From: a virus
Length of the DNA: 64,000 bases
Strand: one strand, 5' to 3'
IMG/VR virus record: IMGVR_UViG_3300042198_000079
Coordinates: 62,001 to 126,000 of that record
Within the stretch, counting starts at the first letter, position 1. Every line of letters starts with the position of its first letter. The translations under genes and the position numbers were made by a program. The notes beneath the pieces are model-generated. The model made no database searches. It was not told where the DNA came from and worked only from the letters and a program-made list of their open reading frames with translations. Positions 33,562 to 42,079 of the stretch are shown one piece after another.

Positions 33562-33590
33562 ACTATAATAAAATTATAAATTGATGTCAA
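33562..33590 (-). promoter_or_regulatory. Sigma70-type promoter of gp55
   Basis: TTGACA (33585-33590), 17 bp, TATAGT (33562-33567) on the minus strand, 18 bases before the ATG at 33543. Confidence 0.78.
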
Positions 33591-33596
33591 ACAATA

Positions 33597-34670
33597 TTAT
33601 CTAGCAACAAAATTTCTTGGAGGGTTATTTTCAACTTCTATAACATTATCTTCTGGAAGATAATTTTGAATTTGATCTAAAAAAGAATTTCCAGATTCTT
33701 CGCTTTGAAATAAAGATTGATATGTCGGTAATTTCAATTGAATATTTTTAATACTATTACTTAAATTTTTAGTTTTATTCAATGCTCTATAAAAAAGATT
33801 AGAAAATTTTTGTAAAATTTCATTATCTAATTTTTCTAATGATGGTGGATTTTCTTTACTAGATTCAATTTCCGATGGTGATAAAGAATTTATTGTATTT
33901 TCTCCTATTTTTGCTGAAATAAAATTTACAGCTTCTTCACAATATTCTTCATCGTTTCCAACTGGAGGTTCTAATAAAATTTGAGGATATGTTAAATATA
34001 TTTTAGTTCGGGTATCATCACGATAATAATTTTTTAGTTGTTCTCTATTTATCAACCTATTAATACAAGAATAATAAAGTGCTTTACAATATTTTAAATA
34101 TGTAAGATTTCTAAAATTGCCTTGATCTTCCATATCATCTGGAACCTCTAAATCTTCATCTTTCTCTTCCTCTTTATTGCGAGGTTCTTTTTTTCCTTTT
34201 GAATTTTTTTTAGAGGGAGGATTCTTTTTTCCTCCGCCAGAAAGTATATCTCCTAGTTCTTCATCTAAATTTCTATCATCACCTTTTTTTTCATATATTA
34301 GTTTCATTAATGCGCTTTTTTTGAAATATTCTCCTAAAGATGTTTCAGCAGGTTTGGGTTGCATTTCTATTTTTAATAAATTTAGAAATTTTTCATAAGC
34401 CGGATTATTTCCATAAAAATTTCTAAATTCTTTTTCATTACCCGGTTCGTTGAAATTTAAATTTTTTAATTTTTCTGGCATTTTATTTTTAAAATTATCA
34501 TATTCATCTTTGTCAACTTCTGCATCTTTAAAATTATCTGCATTTAAAACATTAATATTTTCAGAACTTACATTATTATTTCCGGTGCTAGAAAAGCTTG
34601 TCGGCAAGAAATTCGATCCATTAAGAATATTTTCATAAAATTTTCTAGTCTTTTTTAAATGTTTAAACAT
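33597..34670 (-). CDS. Unknown late protein, 357 residues, disordered
   Basis: Starts MFKHLKKTRKFYENIL. Long charged low-complexity stretch at about 150-185 (GGGKKNPPSKKNSKGKKEPR then an acidic run), helical segments on either side. A late-type box precedes it. No motif recognised. Its late control and composition suggest a virion, scaffold or internal protein. The N-terminus is only loosely like the capsid-targeting leaders in this window and lacks the clear cut site. Confidence 0.5.
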   Translation of the reverse strand: MFKHLKKTRKFYENILNGSNFLPTSFSSTGNNNVSSENINVLNADNFKDAEVDKDEYDNFKNKMPEKLKNLNFNEPGNEKEFRNFYGNNPAYEKFLNLLKIEMQPKPAETSLGEYFKKSALMKLIYEKKGDDRNLDEELGDILSGGGKKNPPSKKNSKGKKEPRNKEEEKDEDLEVPDDMEDQGNFRNLTYLKYCKALYYSCINRLINREQLKNYYRDDTRTKIYLTYPQILLEPPVGNDEEYCEEAVNFISAKIGENTINSLSPSEIESSKENPPSLEKLDNEILQKFSNLFYRALNKTKNLSNSIKNIQLKLPTYQSLFQSEESGNSFLDQIQNYLPEDNVIEVENNPPRNFVAR

Positions 34671-34678
34671 ATTATCTA

Positions 34679-34686
34679 TATTTATT
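34679..34686 (-). promoter_or_regulatory. T4-type late promoter variant (AATAAATA)
   Basis: One base off TATAAATA, eight bases before the ATG at 34670. Confidence 0.4.
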
Positions 34687-34716
34687 CAACTAAACAAACA
34701 AATCAAAAAAAACTTA

Positions 34717-34744
34717 TTGATAATAATATAAATTACTATATTAT
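34717..34744 (+). promoter_or_regulatory. Sigma70-type promoter, leaderless GTG start
   Basis: TTGATA (34717-34722), 16 bp, TATTAT (34739-34744), six bases before the GTG at 34751. Confidence 0.55.
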
Positions 34745-34750
34745 TGTTTC

Positions 34751-35050
34751 GTGGTTATAAAAACATTATGTATTAATACAATTTTATCTCGACCAGATTT
34801 TGTTAAAGAAATATGGGATATAAACTGTTCTGAAATAGACAAAGAATATATCATACTTTTAGAACGATATTTAAATAAAAACAATACCTTTAATATAAAA
34901 TATATTTTATCCACTCCTGAAATTTTAGAAAATAAAAAAATATTAAATTGGGCAAAAAAGAAAAAATATCCAGTATTAGATCATGAACTTCCCAAAGTAA
35001 TAGATACTAGCGAATTAGATAAAGAAATTATAAAGTGTTTATCTTTTTAA
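34751..35050 (+). CDS. Unknown small early protein, 99 residues
   Basis: Starts at GTG 34751 (VVIKTLCINTILSRPDF); no ATG exists in the N-terminal part of the frame. Mixed alpha/beta with a KKKKYPVLDHELPKVIDTSE end. Its stop overlaps the end of the convergent GNAT-like gene by four bases. No family recognised. Confidence 0.5.
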   Translation: MVIKTLCINTILSRPDFVKEIWDINCSEIDKEYIILLERYLNKNNTFNIKYILSTPEILENKKILNWAKKKKYPVLDHELPKVIDTSELDKEIIKCLSF

Positions 35051-35709
35051 TTATTAATAATTTTGTTTAGAATATTGTTGACACTCTTTCTATTAATCAT
35101 AAAATCTAATCTATTAGTAGAATTTATCCTATAATAAGAGTTTACAATACTATCAAAAATTTCTTTTGAACCTACTGATTGAATTAAATTGTTTATTATA
35201 TTTTGATCAAAATAATCTAAAATAATATAATCATTATCTTCTTTGTTTATTTCTTTTCTTATTATTTCCCCTGTCGAATTTTCTTTTTTTGATAATTCGT
35301 AAAATTTTTTCCATATCTTAAAAGAATTTTCATTTATATAAGTATCACATCTCAACCATCCTTCGTCTTTATAAATTTTATATATTGTTTCCATTAAAAG
35401 ATAATAAAAAAATGGACCATTTCCTTTTTTAGGCACAAAAACATTATCTATCATAAATTTTGATTCAGATGGAGTCCAATCGGAAACACTACATTTAATC
35501 CATGCTTTTTCTAGATTATTTTTTATTTTAGCATCAGAATCAGAAATATCGTTTTTTATTATTATGCTTTTTATATTATTTTTAATTTTATCTTTAGTTT
35601 CAGATTTATATATTAATTCTATTTTTAATTTTTTATAATCTACTTCATTTTTTTTATCATTCATATCTTTCATTGCCATTTCTAACAAATATTTTTTAAA
35701 ATTTATCAT
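35047..35709 (-). CDS. Leader-bearing late protein with GNAT-like C-terminal segment
   Basis: 220 residues. The N-terminus MINFKKYLLE/M fits the shared capsid-targeting-like leader. The body contains SKFMIDNVFVPKKGNGPFFY and LLMETIYKIYKDEGW followed by ENSFKIWKKFYEL, a pattern (K-G-x-GP-x-x-Y-x-x-LME ... VW-x-x-Y) that I associate with acetyltransferase-like domains of other phage proteins. Exact late promoter. I infer a packaged protein; catalytic activity is uncertain because the region before the acetyl-CoA loop is not recognisable. Confidence 0.55.
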   Translation of the reverse strand: MINFKKYLLEMAMKDMNDKKNEVDYKKLKIELIYKSETKDKIKNNIKSIIIKNDISDSDAKIKNNLEKAWIKCSVSDWTPSESKFMIDNVFVPKKGNGPFFYYLLMETIYKIYKDEGWLRCDTYINENSFKIWKKFYELSKKENSTGEIIRKEINKEDNDYIILDYFDQNIINNLIQSVGSKEIFDSIVNSYYRINSTNRLDFMINRKSVNNILNKIINN

Positions 35710-35717
35710 AATAATTT

Positions 35718-35725
35718 TATTTATA
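35718..35725 (-). promoter_or_regulatory. T4-type late promoter
   Basis: Exact TATAAATA on the minus strand, eight bases before the ATG at 35709. Confidence 0.65.
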
Positions 35726-35764
35726 GAATTTAAAACAAATATCAGTTCTTGTGGATTTTTAATG

Positions 35765-35793
35765 TTGACATCGTTGTTCCGTTCGACTATCTC
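35765..35793 (+). promoter_or_regulatory. Sigma70-type promoter of dda, leaderless arrangement
   Basis: TTGACA (35765-35770), 17 bp, TATCTC (35788-35793); seven bases to the ATG at 35801. The box lies inside an in-frame extension of the ORF, which is why the later ATG is taken as the start. Confidence 0.72.
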
Positions 35794-35800
35794 TAATAAG

Positions 35801-37150
35801 ATGCAATTTGAATTAACGGCAGATCAAGAAAAAGCACTAATCGAAATAAACAAATGGTATAATTCGCCTCCTTCTAAAAAGGCACTTCTTTATGGACAAG
35901 CCGGAGTAGGTAAAACATCTGTTGTTGCAACCTTTATAAAAAACTTAATAAAAACCAAAGACAAAACTAAAGTAAAAATTTGCGTTGTTGCTCCTACCCA
36001 TAAAGCACTAAAGGTTATTAAAAACATGTGCGAAAAAAATGAAATAATAGAAGATTTACACTTTAATACAATTCATAGTCTTTTGGGATTAAGACAAGTA
36101 ATTGACGGTTATGGAAATCAATCATTCAAAAGGGAAAATGGAAGTTCTGGTAAAGATAAATCGTCCGAATATAATTTGATTATTTGTGACGAGGCATCCA
36201 TGATTGGATCAGAACTTTTATCATATATAAAAAACGATATAAAAATTTTATTTGTCGGGGACAATTTTCAGCTAAACCCTGTAAATGAAATTGATTCTCC
36301 CGTTTTCAATTTAGATATTCCTAAATTCGGATTAACCGAAATTGTTAGACAAGTTAAAGAAAATAAAATAATTGAATTTTCTAAATCCATTAGAGAAAAA
36401 GGAGGCATTAGCGATATTAGAAGTTATTTAGGAACAAATGATTTAATTCTAATGCCAATGAAAAGATTTCAAGCAGGTATTCCAGATGTTTTTAATTCTG
36501 AAAATTATAAGAAAAATATCGATTATGGAAGAATTTTGTGCTATACTAATAAAGAAGTATCAAAATGGAATCAATACATAAGAAATAAAATATTTCCAAA
36601 TTCCAATCGACAAATTGATGTCGGCGAAAGAATAATTTTTAGAAAACCGGCACTAAACATAAATTTTAATTCTTCTAAAAAGAAAAGCACTTTGCAAAAT
36701 CGTTTTTCATTTGATACAAACGACGAAGTAACAATTATAGACGTAGAAGAAAAAATATTTAAATTCAAAAATTTTAGTTTAGATACTTATGTTTGTGAAG
36801 GATTAGACGAAAATACAGGCAAATCTGGAAAATTCAGAATTCTTAATAATAATTCAACAGACGAATATAATGATATTTTATCTAATTTAAAAAGACAAGC
36901 TCTTTCTAAAAAACAAGGAACCAAAGAAGCGAAAAATGCATGGGTTTGTTATTATGAATTTTCTGATCTTTTTGCAGTAATTCAGGGTGCATATGCGTGT
37001 ACAGTACATGTTTCGCAAGGATCAACTTTTGAAAACTGTTTTGTTATTCTTTCCGATTTTGATAATTGTAGAGTAAATTTAGAAAAAATTAGATTGTTTT
37101 ACACTGCTGTAACTAGAGCAAGTGAAAAGGTTGTAATGATCACTGCCTAA
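35801..37150 (+). CDS. dda: SF1B DNA helicase (T4 Dda-like)
   Basis: 449 residues from ATG 35801. Helicase motifs: Q-motif ELTADQEKALIEI, I LLYGQAGVGKTSVV, Ia VVAPTHKALK, II LIICDEASMIG, III ILFVGDNFQLNPV, IV region GLTEIVRQV, V TVHVSQGSTFENCF and VI RLFYTAVTRASEKV. Dda is a 5'-3' helicase that removes proteins, starts origin-dependent replication and aids recombination. The ORF could begin at 35762 but that part carries the promoter. Size matches T4 Dda (439). Confidence 0.93.
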   Translation: MQFELTADQEKALIEINKWYNSPPSKKALLYGQAGVGKTSVVATFIKNLIKTKDKTKVKICVVAPTHKALKVIKNMCEKNEIIEDLHFNTIHSLLGLRQVIDGYGNQSFKRENGSSGKDKSSEYNLIICDEASMIGSELLSYIKNDIKILFVGDNFQLNPVNEIDSPVFNLDIPKFGLTEIVRQVKENKIIEFSKSIREKGGISDIRSYLGTNDLILMPMKRFQAGIPDVFNSENYKKNIDYGRILCYTNKEVSKWNQYIRNKIFPNSNRQIDVGERIIFRKPALNINFNSSKKKSTLQNRFSFDTNDEVTIIDVEEKIFKFKNFSLDTYVCEGLDENTGKSGKFRILNNNSTDEYNDILSNLKRQALSKKQGTKEAKNAWVCYYEFSDLFAVIQGAYACTVHVSQGSTFENCFVILSDFDNCRVNLEKIRLFYTAVTRASEKVVMITA

Positions 37151-37170
37151 AAAAATTAAACAAAATTTAG

Positions 37171-37185
37171 TTGTCAACTTGACAA
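37171..37185 (+). promoter_or_regulatory. Operator-like palindrome over the -35 box
   Basis: TTGTCAA-C-TTGACAA: a perfect 7-bp inverted repeat around one base that contains the -35 hexamer of the following promoter. A repressor dimer bound here would block RNA polymerase; no candidate regulator is identified. Confidence 0.45.
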
Positions 37186-37207
37186 AATATATCATTGGAT
37201 ATAAGTT
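37179..37207 (+). promoter_or_regulatory. Sigma70-type promoter of the phosphoesterase gene
   Basis: TTGACA (37179-37184), 17 bp, TAAGTT (37202-37207), the same -10 sequence as the nrdA promoter. It leaves a leader of about 20 bases before ATG 37234. Confidence 0.62.
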
Positions 37208-37233
37208 ATTCTGGAAAGATACAAATACAACTA

Positions 37234-38544
37234 ATGAAATTAACAAAAGAAGATTTTTTTAATTTTCTCAAAAAGAATATTCCATTACAACACTTAGCCC
37301 GCCAATACGGTTTACGTCATGTTCCCGGTAATTGGAAAAGATGGAAATACGAGTTTTTAAATTCATCAAAAACAATAGATCAAACAAGCGACATTTTAGG
37401 TTTTTTTGATGAAAAAACTACCAGTGAAGAAGAATGCGCTTCCAGTGTAGAAAAACCAGAACATGATAAAAAAGTATATTTTAGCGCATGTTACAAAGAT
37501 GAAGAAAATGGCAATTTAAAAATAATGCCAATCGAAGAATATTGTTTTCATTACAATCTACCATACGAAGATGTTTCTTCTTATAAATTAATTAAACACA
37601 ATGGAGGTGCATATTATAACATCTTTTTCCGAGAAAAGAATAAAAAAATTGATGATGATTCATTAGATGGAATAAAACAAATAGAAATAGCATTACAAAA
37701 ATGGGCAAACGGAAAAGGCAAAGTAAATAGAAACTTTCAAGAAAAAAAGAAACACGGAGATGCTGTAATTGTTATTTCCGATCTACATTTGGGATCTTTA
37801 GTAACGGGTTTAATAAAAACTCCAAACTTTTCAAAAGAAATATGTATAGAATATTTAGAAAGTGCTGTTGATGAAATTAATAAACAGGTTTATGATAATG
37901 CACATGTTTTTATATTAGGAGACTTAGTAGAAACCATATCAGGATTAAATCATATTAATTCATGGCAAGAATTAGGACATAAAGAACATGGAGCAAATAT
38001 AATTAAAATTGCAACAGAAGTTCTCCATGAACATTTCCTTTCTAAAATTCAAAGACTCAAAAACATAAAAATTGTTGCGGGAAATCATGATCGTCTTACT
38101 GCACAGAAGGATGCTGATCCAGAATGTAGTGGAGCAAACTTAATCGCATGGGGATTAAGTTTGCTTGGATATAATATAGAATATAATTCTCTTTGTATAA
38201 GAAACGAAGTAGATGATATTTGTTATGTTCTTCTACACGGAGATAAAGGAATTTCTAGAAAACAAACAAAAGAAATTGTTTGGGATTATGGAAAACAAGG
38301 AATTTTTAATGTTGTTTTAGAAGGGCATCTACACTCTAGAATGGAACGAACAGTTAATAGAAAACTTCCCCAGTTAAAACATTTGGAACATTGTGATACT
38401 GTAGATACCAGAAGATTTATATGTCCTTCTTTCTTTACTGGTAATTTTTATTCAGAATCAAATGGGTGGACATCTACTCCCGGATTTAAAATTATCAAAA
38501 GTAATGGCAAAGGTAGACCAAATGTTTTTGATTATACGTTGTAA
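37234..38544 (+). CDS. Calcineurin-like metallophosphoesterase with N-terminal winged-helix-like part
   Basis: 436 residues from ATG 37234; an in-frame TTG at 37195 lies in the promoter. All metallophosphoesterase motifs are present: VIVISDLHLGSL, VFILGDLVETISG, KIVAGNHDRLTA, VLLHGDKG and VVLEGHLHSRME. The N-terminal 60 residues (LARQYGLRHVPGNWKRWKYE) look like a small DNA-binding helix-turn-helix region. The domain is distinct from gp47. Substrate (DNA ends, cyclic nucleotides or phosphoprotein) cannot be told from the sequence. Confidence 0.8.
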   Translation: MKLTKEDFFNFLKKNIPLQHLARQYGLRHVPGNWKRWKYEFLNSSKTIDQTSDILGFFDEKTTSEEECASSVEKPEHDKKVYFSACYKDEENGNLKIMPIEEYCFHYNLPYEDVSSYKLIKHNGGAYYNIFFREKNKKIDDDSLDGIKQIEIALQKWANGKGKVNRNFQEKKKHGDAVIVISDLHLGSLVTGLIKTPNFSKEICIEYLESAVDEINKQVYDNAHVFILGDLVETISGLNHINSWQELGHKEHGANIIKIATEVLHEHFLSKIQRLKNIKIVAGNHDRLTAQKDADPECSGANLIAWGLSLLGYNIEYNSLCIRNEVDDICYVLLHGDKGISRKQTKEIVWDYGKQGIFNVVLEGHLHSRMERTVNRKLPQLKHLEHCDTVDTRRFICPSFFTGNFYSESNGWTSTPGFKIIKSNGKGRPNVFDYTL

Positions 38545-38549
38545 GTTAT

Positions 38550-38578
38550 TTGAAAGTATAAAAATTATATAATATAAT
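38550..38578 (+). promoter_or_regulatory. Sigma70-type promoter of the glycosyltransferase pair
   Basis: TTGAAA (38550-38555), 17 bp, TATAAT (38573-38578). The ATG at 38642 leaves a leader of about 57 bases, longer than usual here. Confidence 0.68.
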
Positions 38579-38641
38579 ATTATTATGTATCGTGTATAAG
38601 AAGACGACACCGTAAACTCAATAAAACACATAAAAAACAAT

Positions 38642-39424
38642 ATGGACAGCAACAAAATAGGGGTAGGAATCGTTACATATAATTCTGAAGATTACTACAA
38701 CACATTATATCAAACACTACCCTTAGATAAAATTGACGTTTTAGTAACTGTTAATGGCGGAAACAAATACAAAAACGAATATAAAAGTAATTGGATTCAG
38801 CATTCAGAAAATGTTTATCCTTCAGTTTGTAGAAATGATTGTATAAATTTTTTATTACAAAGAAATTGCGAACATGTTTTTATAATTGAGGATGATATGG
38901 TTCTAAAATCGCCTGATATATTTGACAAATATATTCAAGCTTCAAAAGAGTCTGGTTTGAAATATTTTTCCTTTGTTTCTACATCTTGGGAGTCAGGTGA
39001 ACCCGGTAAACGCACACCACGTCTAACCGTTGAGTATAAAAATAATGTAAGCATTTCTTTTTATAAGAATATGTGTAATGAGTTTACTTATCATCATAAA
39101 ACCTGCTACGAAAAAACTGGTTTATACGATACAAACTTCAGAGACCCTTTTGATATTGACCTAGCTTATAGAGAATCTCGTCAAGATTATGCAGCACCTT
39201 TTTGGTGGTTTGCAGATATTACGAATTCAGATAATTTAATAACGAATAACCCTAATGCTGTATCACGCCTTCAAGGTGATCGACCGGACGGATCTCGGGA
39301 ACAAAGAATTCAAAAAGAATGGGAATATTTTATTAGTAAACATCAATTACATGTAACACAAATACCCGATATTAATAAAGAAAATTTGCTAAAAAAACTT
39401 AAACAAATTAAGTCTAATATATAA
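38642..39424 (+). CDS. Glycosyltransferase family 2-like protein, paralogue of the 28-kb gene
   Basis: 260 residues. GT-A start VGIVTYNSEDYYNTLYQTL, metal-binding region VFIIEDDMVLKSPDIF, and APFWWFADITNSDNLI near the C-terminus. These match the gene at 28236 in order and spacing, so one is a copy of the other or both come from one family. Codon use (more CGC, ACC and GTT) differs somewhat from neighbouring genes, hinting at later acquisition. It is followed after one base by another glycosyltransferase. Confidence 0.74.
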   Translation: MDSNKIGVGIVTYNSEDYYNTLYQTLPLDKIDVLVTVNGGNKYKNEYKSNWIQHSENVYPSVCRNDCINFLLQRNCEHVFIIEDDMVLKSPDIFDKYIQASKESGLKYFSFVSTSWESGEPGKRTPRLTVEYKNNVSISFYKNMCNEFTYHHKTCYEKTGLYDTNFRDPFDIDLAYRESRQDYAAPFWWFADITNSDNLITNNPNAVSRLQGDRPDGSREQRIQKEWEYFISKHQLHVTQIPDINKENLLKKLKQIKSNI

Positions 39425-39425
39425 A

Positions 39426-40175
39426 ATGAAAAAAATTTTAACAACTTTTGCAGGATATAGTTATACTTTAAAACTAAGCCAACTTAGATTAATTGAACAG
39501 GCTAAAAAACATTTTAATGGATGTGCAACTTTTGATGAAAACTCTCCACAAATAGTACAGTTATTTCATCAATATAAAGAAATAAGTCAGTATCGCCGTG
39601 GCGCAGGTTTTTGGATGTGGAAACCTTTTATAATACTTAAAACTTTTGAATCTCTTGATAACGGTGATTTTGTTTTTTATATGGATTCTGGAACCGATAT
39701 AATTGATGACTTAACCCCGCTTTTTAAATTATGTGAAAAAAATAATGGATTTTTATTTTTTGAAAATAGAAGTGGCAACCCTACAGGTAATATTTGGACT
39801 AACGATTTATGGACTAAAAAGGATTGTTTTATATTAACAGACTGCGACTCAGAAAAATTTTATAAAGCTTCTCAAGTTGACGGTGCATATATTTTATTAC
39901 AAAAAAATGATACAACAGTATTGTTTTTACAGGAATATTTTAAATATTGTACAGATCGTAGAATAATTACAGACGAACCAAACACTTTAGGCGAAAATTT
40001 ACCACAATTTATCGATCATCGACACGATCAATCAATACTTTCTTTATTAGTTAAAAAATACAATTTTAACCTATACCCACAACCATCAGAAGTTGGTAAC
40101 AGTCATCGACCACCTGATTGTCCGTATAAACAATTATTTTTGCATCATCGAGGAACTATTTTTGGCCGCGTATGA
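39426..40175 (+). CDS. Capsular-polysaccharide-type glycosyltransferase-like protein
   Basis: 249 residues. GAGFWMWKPFIILKTFESLD followed by GDFVFYMDSGTDIID is typical of GT8/GT32-like and capsule-synthesis enzymes, with D-x-G/D metal ligands. Later DGAYILLQKND and HRHDQSILSLL fit the acceptor half. Coupled to the preceding glycosyltransferase and to a short ORF (ATGA). The three form a small sugar-transfer cassette. Confidence 0.7.
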   Translation: MKKILTTFAGYSYTLKLSQLRLIEQAKKHFNGCATFDENSPQIVQLFHQYKEISQYRRGAGFWMWKPFIILKTFESLDNGDFVFYMDSGTDIIDDLTPLFKLCEKNNGFLFFENRSGNPTGNIWTNDLWTKKDCFILTDCDSEKFYKASQVDGAYILLQKNDTTVLFLQEYFKYCTDRRIITDEPNTLGENLPQFIDHRHDQSILSLLVKKYNFNLYPQPSEVGNSHRPPDCPYKQLFLHHRGTIFGRV

Positions 40176-40276
40176 AAATTTGTATATGTATTAATAGTTT
40201 TGAAGTTGAAGAGGACGTTATTTATAATTTAGAAAAAGCTTTCCCTAAATTAGAAAATACAACTATTGTAAAATAG
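40172..40276 (+). pseudogene. Short ORF, probable truncated remnant
   Basis: 34 residues starting MKICICINSFEVEEDVIYNL, overlapping the glycosyltransferase stop as ATGA. The opening strand looks like the N-terminus of a sugar-transferase-type protein that has lost the rest. An AT-rich gap of about 40 bases follows and then a late promoter. It could also be a genuine small gene. Confidence 0.3.
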
Positions 40277-40306
40277 TTATTTTTCAAAAAAAATAAAAAA
40301 AATTAA

Positions 40307-40314
40307 TATAAATA
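40307..40314 (+). promoter_or_regulatory. T4-type late promoter
   Basis: Exact TATAAATA, six bases before the ATG at 40321. Confidence 0.7.
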
Positions 40315-40320
40315 AGTATA

Positions 40321-40968
40321 ATGAAATACGATTCTCAAATAAAACAATTTCTCAAAAATACAATTGTAGACCGAAATCCTGCTCAGGCTCAAAGAATTAT
40401 AAAAAACATTTTAAGAAAAAAAGTAGATTCTTATTTCTATGAAAGTTATAAAGTATTTAAAAATTCTAAAAATAAATCCGATTCGATTTGGTTTGAAACG
40501 TCCCAACCAAGTGAAAATGAAATGTCTTTCGAGGATAAGAAAAAAAAATTATTAGAAATTCTTAAAGACCAACAGGTTTTTTCGCATATACTCGATCCTT
40601 CAGAAGAAGATCTTATAAAATATCTTGATTATGAATATTATGAAGATGAATATCCTGAAGGACTTGAAAATAGTTGTAATGTAATCTTGTTTCACGACGA
40701 CAACGACAATCCACATTTTATTTTTTGGCCTCTCATTATAGAGGATGAAGAAACTATTCGTAATATCTTACGAGAAGCTGGATTTAAGGCACATATATCC
40801 AGAACTTTAAATGGAAATGCAACAGCTTGTAAAGGTGATAATTATTTTAACTGGACGATTGATGAATCATTGACAATAGATGATGCCAATAAAATTATAG
40901 ATAAAGCAATAGAGCGTTATTCTTATTCTTCATTTCATTATACATTACATCGAGATGACATTTATTAA
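40321..40968 (+). CDS. Unknown late protein, 215 residues
   Basis: Starts MKYDSQIKQFLKNTIVDRN. The first 60 residues are basic and helical, the middle is strongly acidic (YLDYEYYEDEYPEGLE), then comes an alpha/beta segment with FIFWPLIIEDEETIRNIL. It has an exact late promoter. No family recognised. It has no leader of the capsid-targeting type. Confidence 0.5.
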   Translation: MKYDSQIKQFLKNTIVDRNPAQAQRIIKNILRKKVDSYFYESYKVFKNSKNKSDSIWFETSQPSENEMSFEDKKKKLLEILKDQQVFSHILDPSEEDLIKYLDYEYYEDEYPEGLENSCNVILFHDDNDNPHFIFWPLIIEDEETIRNILREAGFKAHISRTLNGNATACKGDNYFNWTIDESLTIDDANKIIDKAIERYSYSSFHYTLHRDDIY

Positions 40969-40994
40969 AATACAATACAATATGATAAATTAAA

Positions 40995-41023
40995 TTGACA
41001 TTTCTGATTTAAGATGTCATATT
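40995..41023 (+). promoter_or_regulatory. Sigma70-type promoter, leaderless arrangement
   Basis: TTGACA (40995-41000), 17 bp, CATATT (41018-41023), six bases before ATG 41030. Confidence 0.6.
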
Positions 41024-41029
41024 GTATTG

Positions 41030-41584
41030 ATGATTCGTCGAATAAATATTCTCGGAGGACCGTGTTCGGGAAAAAGTAATTTTGCTGCAAAATTATATTC
41101 TTTATTTAAAACAAAAAAATATAATATTGAATTGTGTAGAGAATATGTAAAAAATTGGGTTTATAAACAAAAAAAACCAGAATCTTTCGACCAAATTTTC
41201 ATATTCGGAAAACAATTGCACGAAGAATTTATTCCATTAAGCAGTGGAACAGATTTAATTGTTACGGATTGTCCTTTAATACTTTCGTATTATTATTCAA
41301 CAGAAATGAATATTTCGCAATCGATTTCAGAATCAATTTTTAATATCATTTTTGAATTTGAAAAAATTTATCCATCGATTAATGTCTTGCTTGAAGGTAA
41401 TTTTGAATATGTAGAATCTGGAAGATTCCACACAAAACAACAAGCAGACAAAATACAAGAAAGTTTAAAAAATATTTTATTAAATTCAAATACAGATTAC
41501 ATATTAATTGATCCCACTTCGGAAGATTCTGAAGAAAAAATATTTGAATATTATTTAGAAAAAAAGTGGAGTCCATATGCATAA
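41030..41584 (+). CDS. P-loop nucleotide kinase-like ATPase (AAA_28/NadR type)
   Basis: 184 residues from ATG 41030 (a TTG one codon before is less likely). Walker A INILGGPCSGKSNFAAKL at the N-terminus, CREYVKNW, then DLIVTDCPLILSYYYS as Walker B-like, and LLEGNFEYVESGRFHTKQQA as lid region. The fold matches small-molecule or nucleoside kinases of the NadR group. A nucleotide-salvage or NAD-related role is plausible. Followed 6 bases later by a second P-loop kinase. Confidence 0.68.
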   Translation: MIRRINILGGPCSGKSNFAAKLYSLFKTKKYNIELCREYVKNWVYKQKKPESFDQIFIFGKQLHEEFIPLSSGTDLIVTDCPLILSYYYSTEMNISQSISESIFNIIFEFEKIYPSINVLLEGNFEYVESGRFHTKQQADKIQESLKNILLNSNTDYILIDPTSEDSEEKIFEYYLEKKWSPYA

Positions 41585-41590
41585 AAAACC

Positions 41591-41992
41591 ATGAAAACAT
41601 TAACAATTATTAGAGGATGTCCAAATGCAGGTAAAACTACGTTTGCCGAATATATGAACAAATTTAATGAAAATATGGCAATTTGTTCTGCGGATCATTA
41701 TTTTGAAGATCCAGAAACAGGCGAATATAAGTTCGACGCTTCAAAATTAAAAGAGGCACATGCTGCATGTCAACAACATGCAGAATCAGAAATGCAGATG
41801 GGAAACGATGTTGTTATTAGCAATACTAATTCGCAAGATTGGGAAATGAAATACTATGAGGATTTAGCAGAAAAATATAGTTATAGAGTTTTTCATATTA
41901 TTGTAGAAAATCGTCACGGTAATAAAAATAATCATGAAGTTCCTGATATTGTTGTTGAAAAAATGAAAAAAAGATTTAGTATTTCTCTATAA
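41591..41992 (+). CDS. P-loop kinase-like protein (AAA_33, polynucleotide-kinase type)
   Basis: 133 residues. Walker A IIRGCPNAGKTTFAEYM at the start, CSADHYFEDPETGEYKFD with the substrate-binding Asp, KEAHAACQQHAESEM and VVISNTNSQDWEMKYY as in the kinase domain of polynucleotide kinases and the AAA_33 group. The lid Arg residues are partly visible (ENRHGNKN). It probably phosphorylates a nucleic-acid end or nucleoside. It is shorter than T4 Pnk and lacks a phosphatase domain; the HAD protein at 27.4 kb is a possible partner. Confidence 0.66.
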   Translation: MKTLTIIRGCPNAGKTTFAEYMNKFNENMAICSADHYFEDPETGEYKFDASKLKEAHAACQQHAESEMQMGNDVVISNTNSQDWEMKYYEDLAEKYSYRVFHIIVENRHGNKNNHEVPDIVVEKMKKRFSISL

Positions 41993-42066
41993 ACTTTACG
42001 AAAGATTTCTAAGAATATAACTTTAATGAAACGGAGAATTTATTTGTGCTTTTAATTTCTTATATG

Positions 42067-42075
42067 GGAAAGGAG
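42067..42075 (+). promoter_or_regulatory. Strong Shine-Dalgarno site (AAGGAGAAC region)
   Basis: GGAAAGGAGAACC immediately before ATG 42080, with AGGAG about six bases from the start. It stands out because most genes here have no recognisable ribosome binding site. Confidence 0.6.
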
Positions 42076-42079
42076 AACC

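Noticed and set aside
35762-35800. Upstream ATG of the Dda gene
   Set aside because: The interval contains a TTGACA-17-TATCTC promoter ending seven bases before ATG 35801, so the upstream ATG is probably not transcribed.
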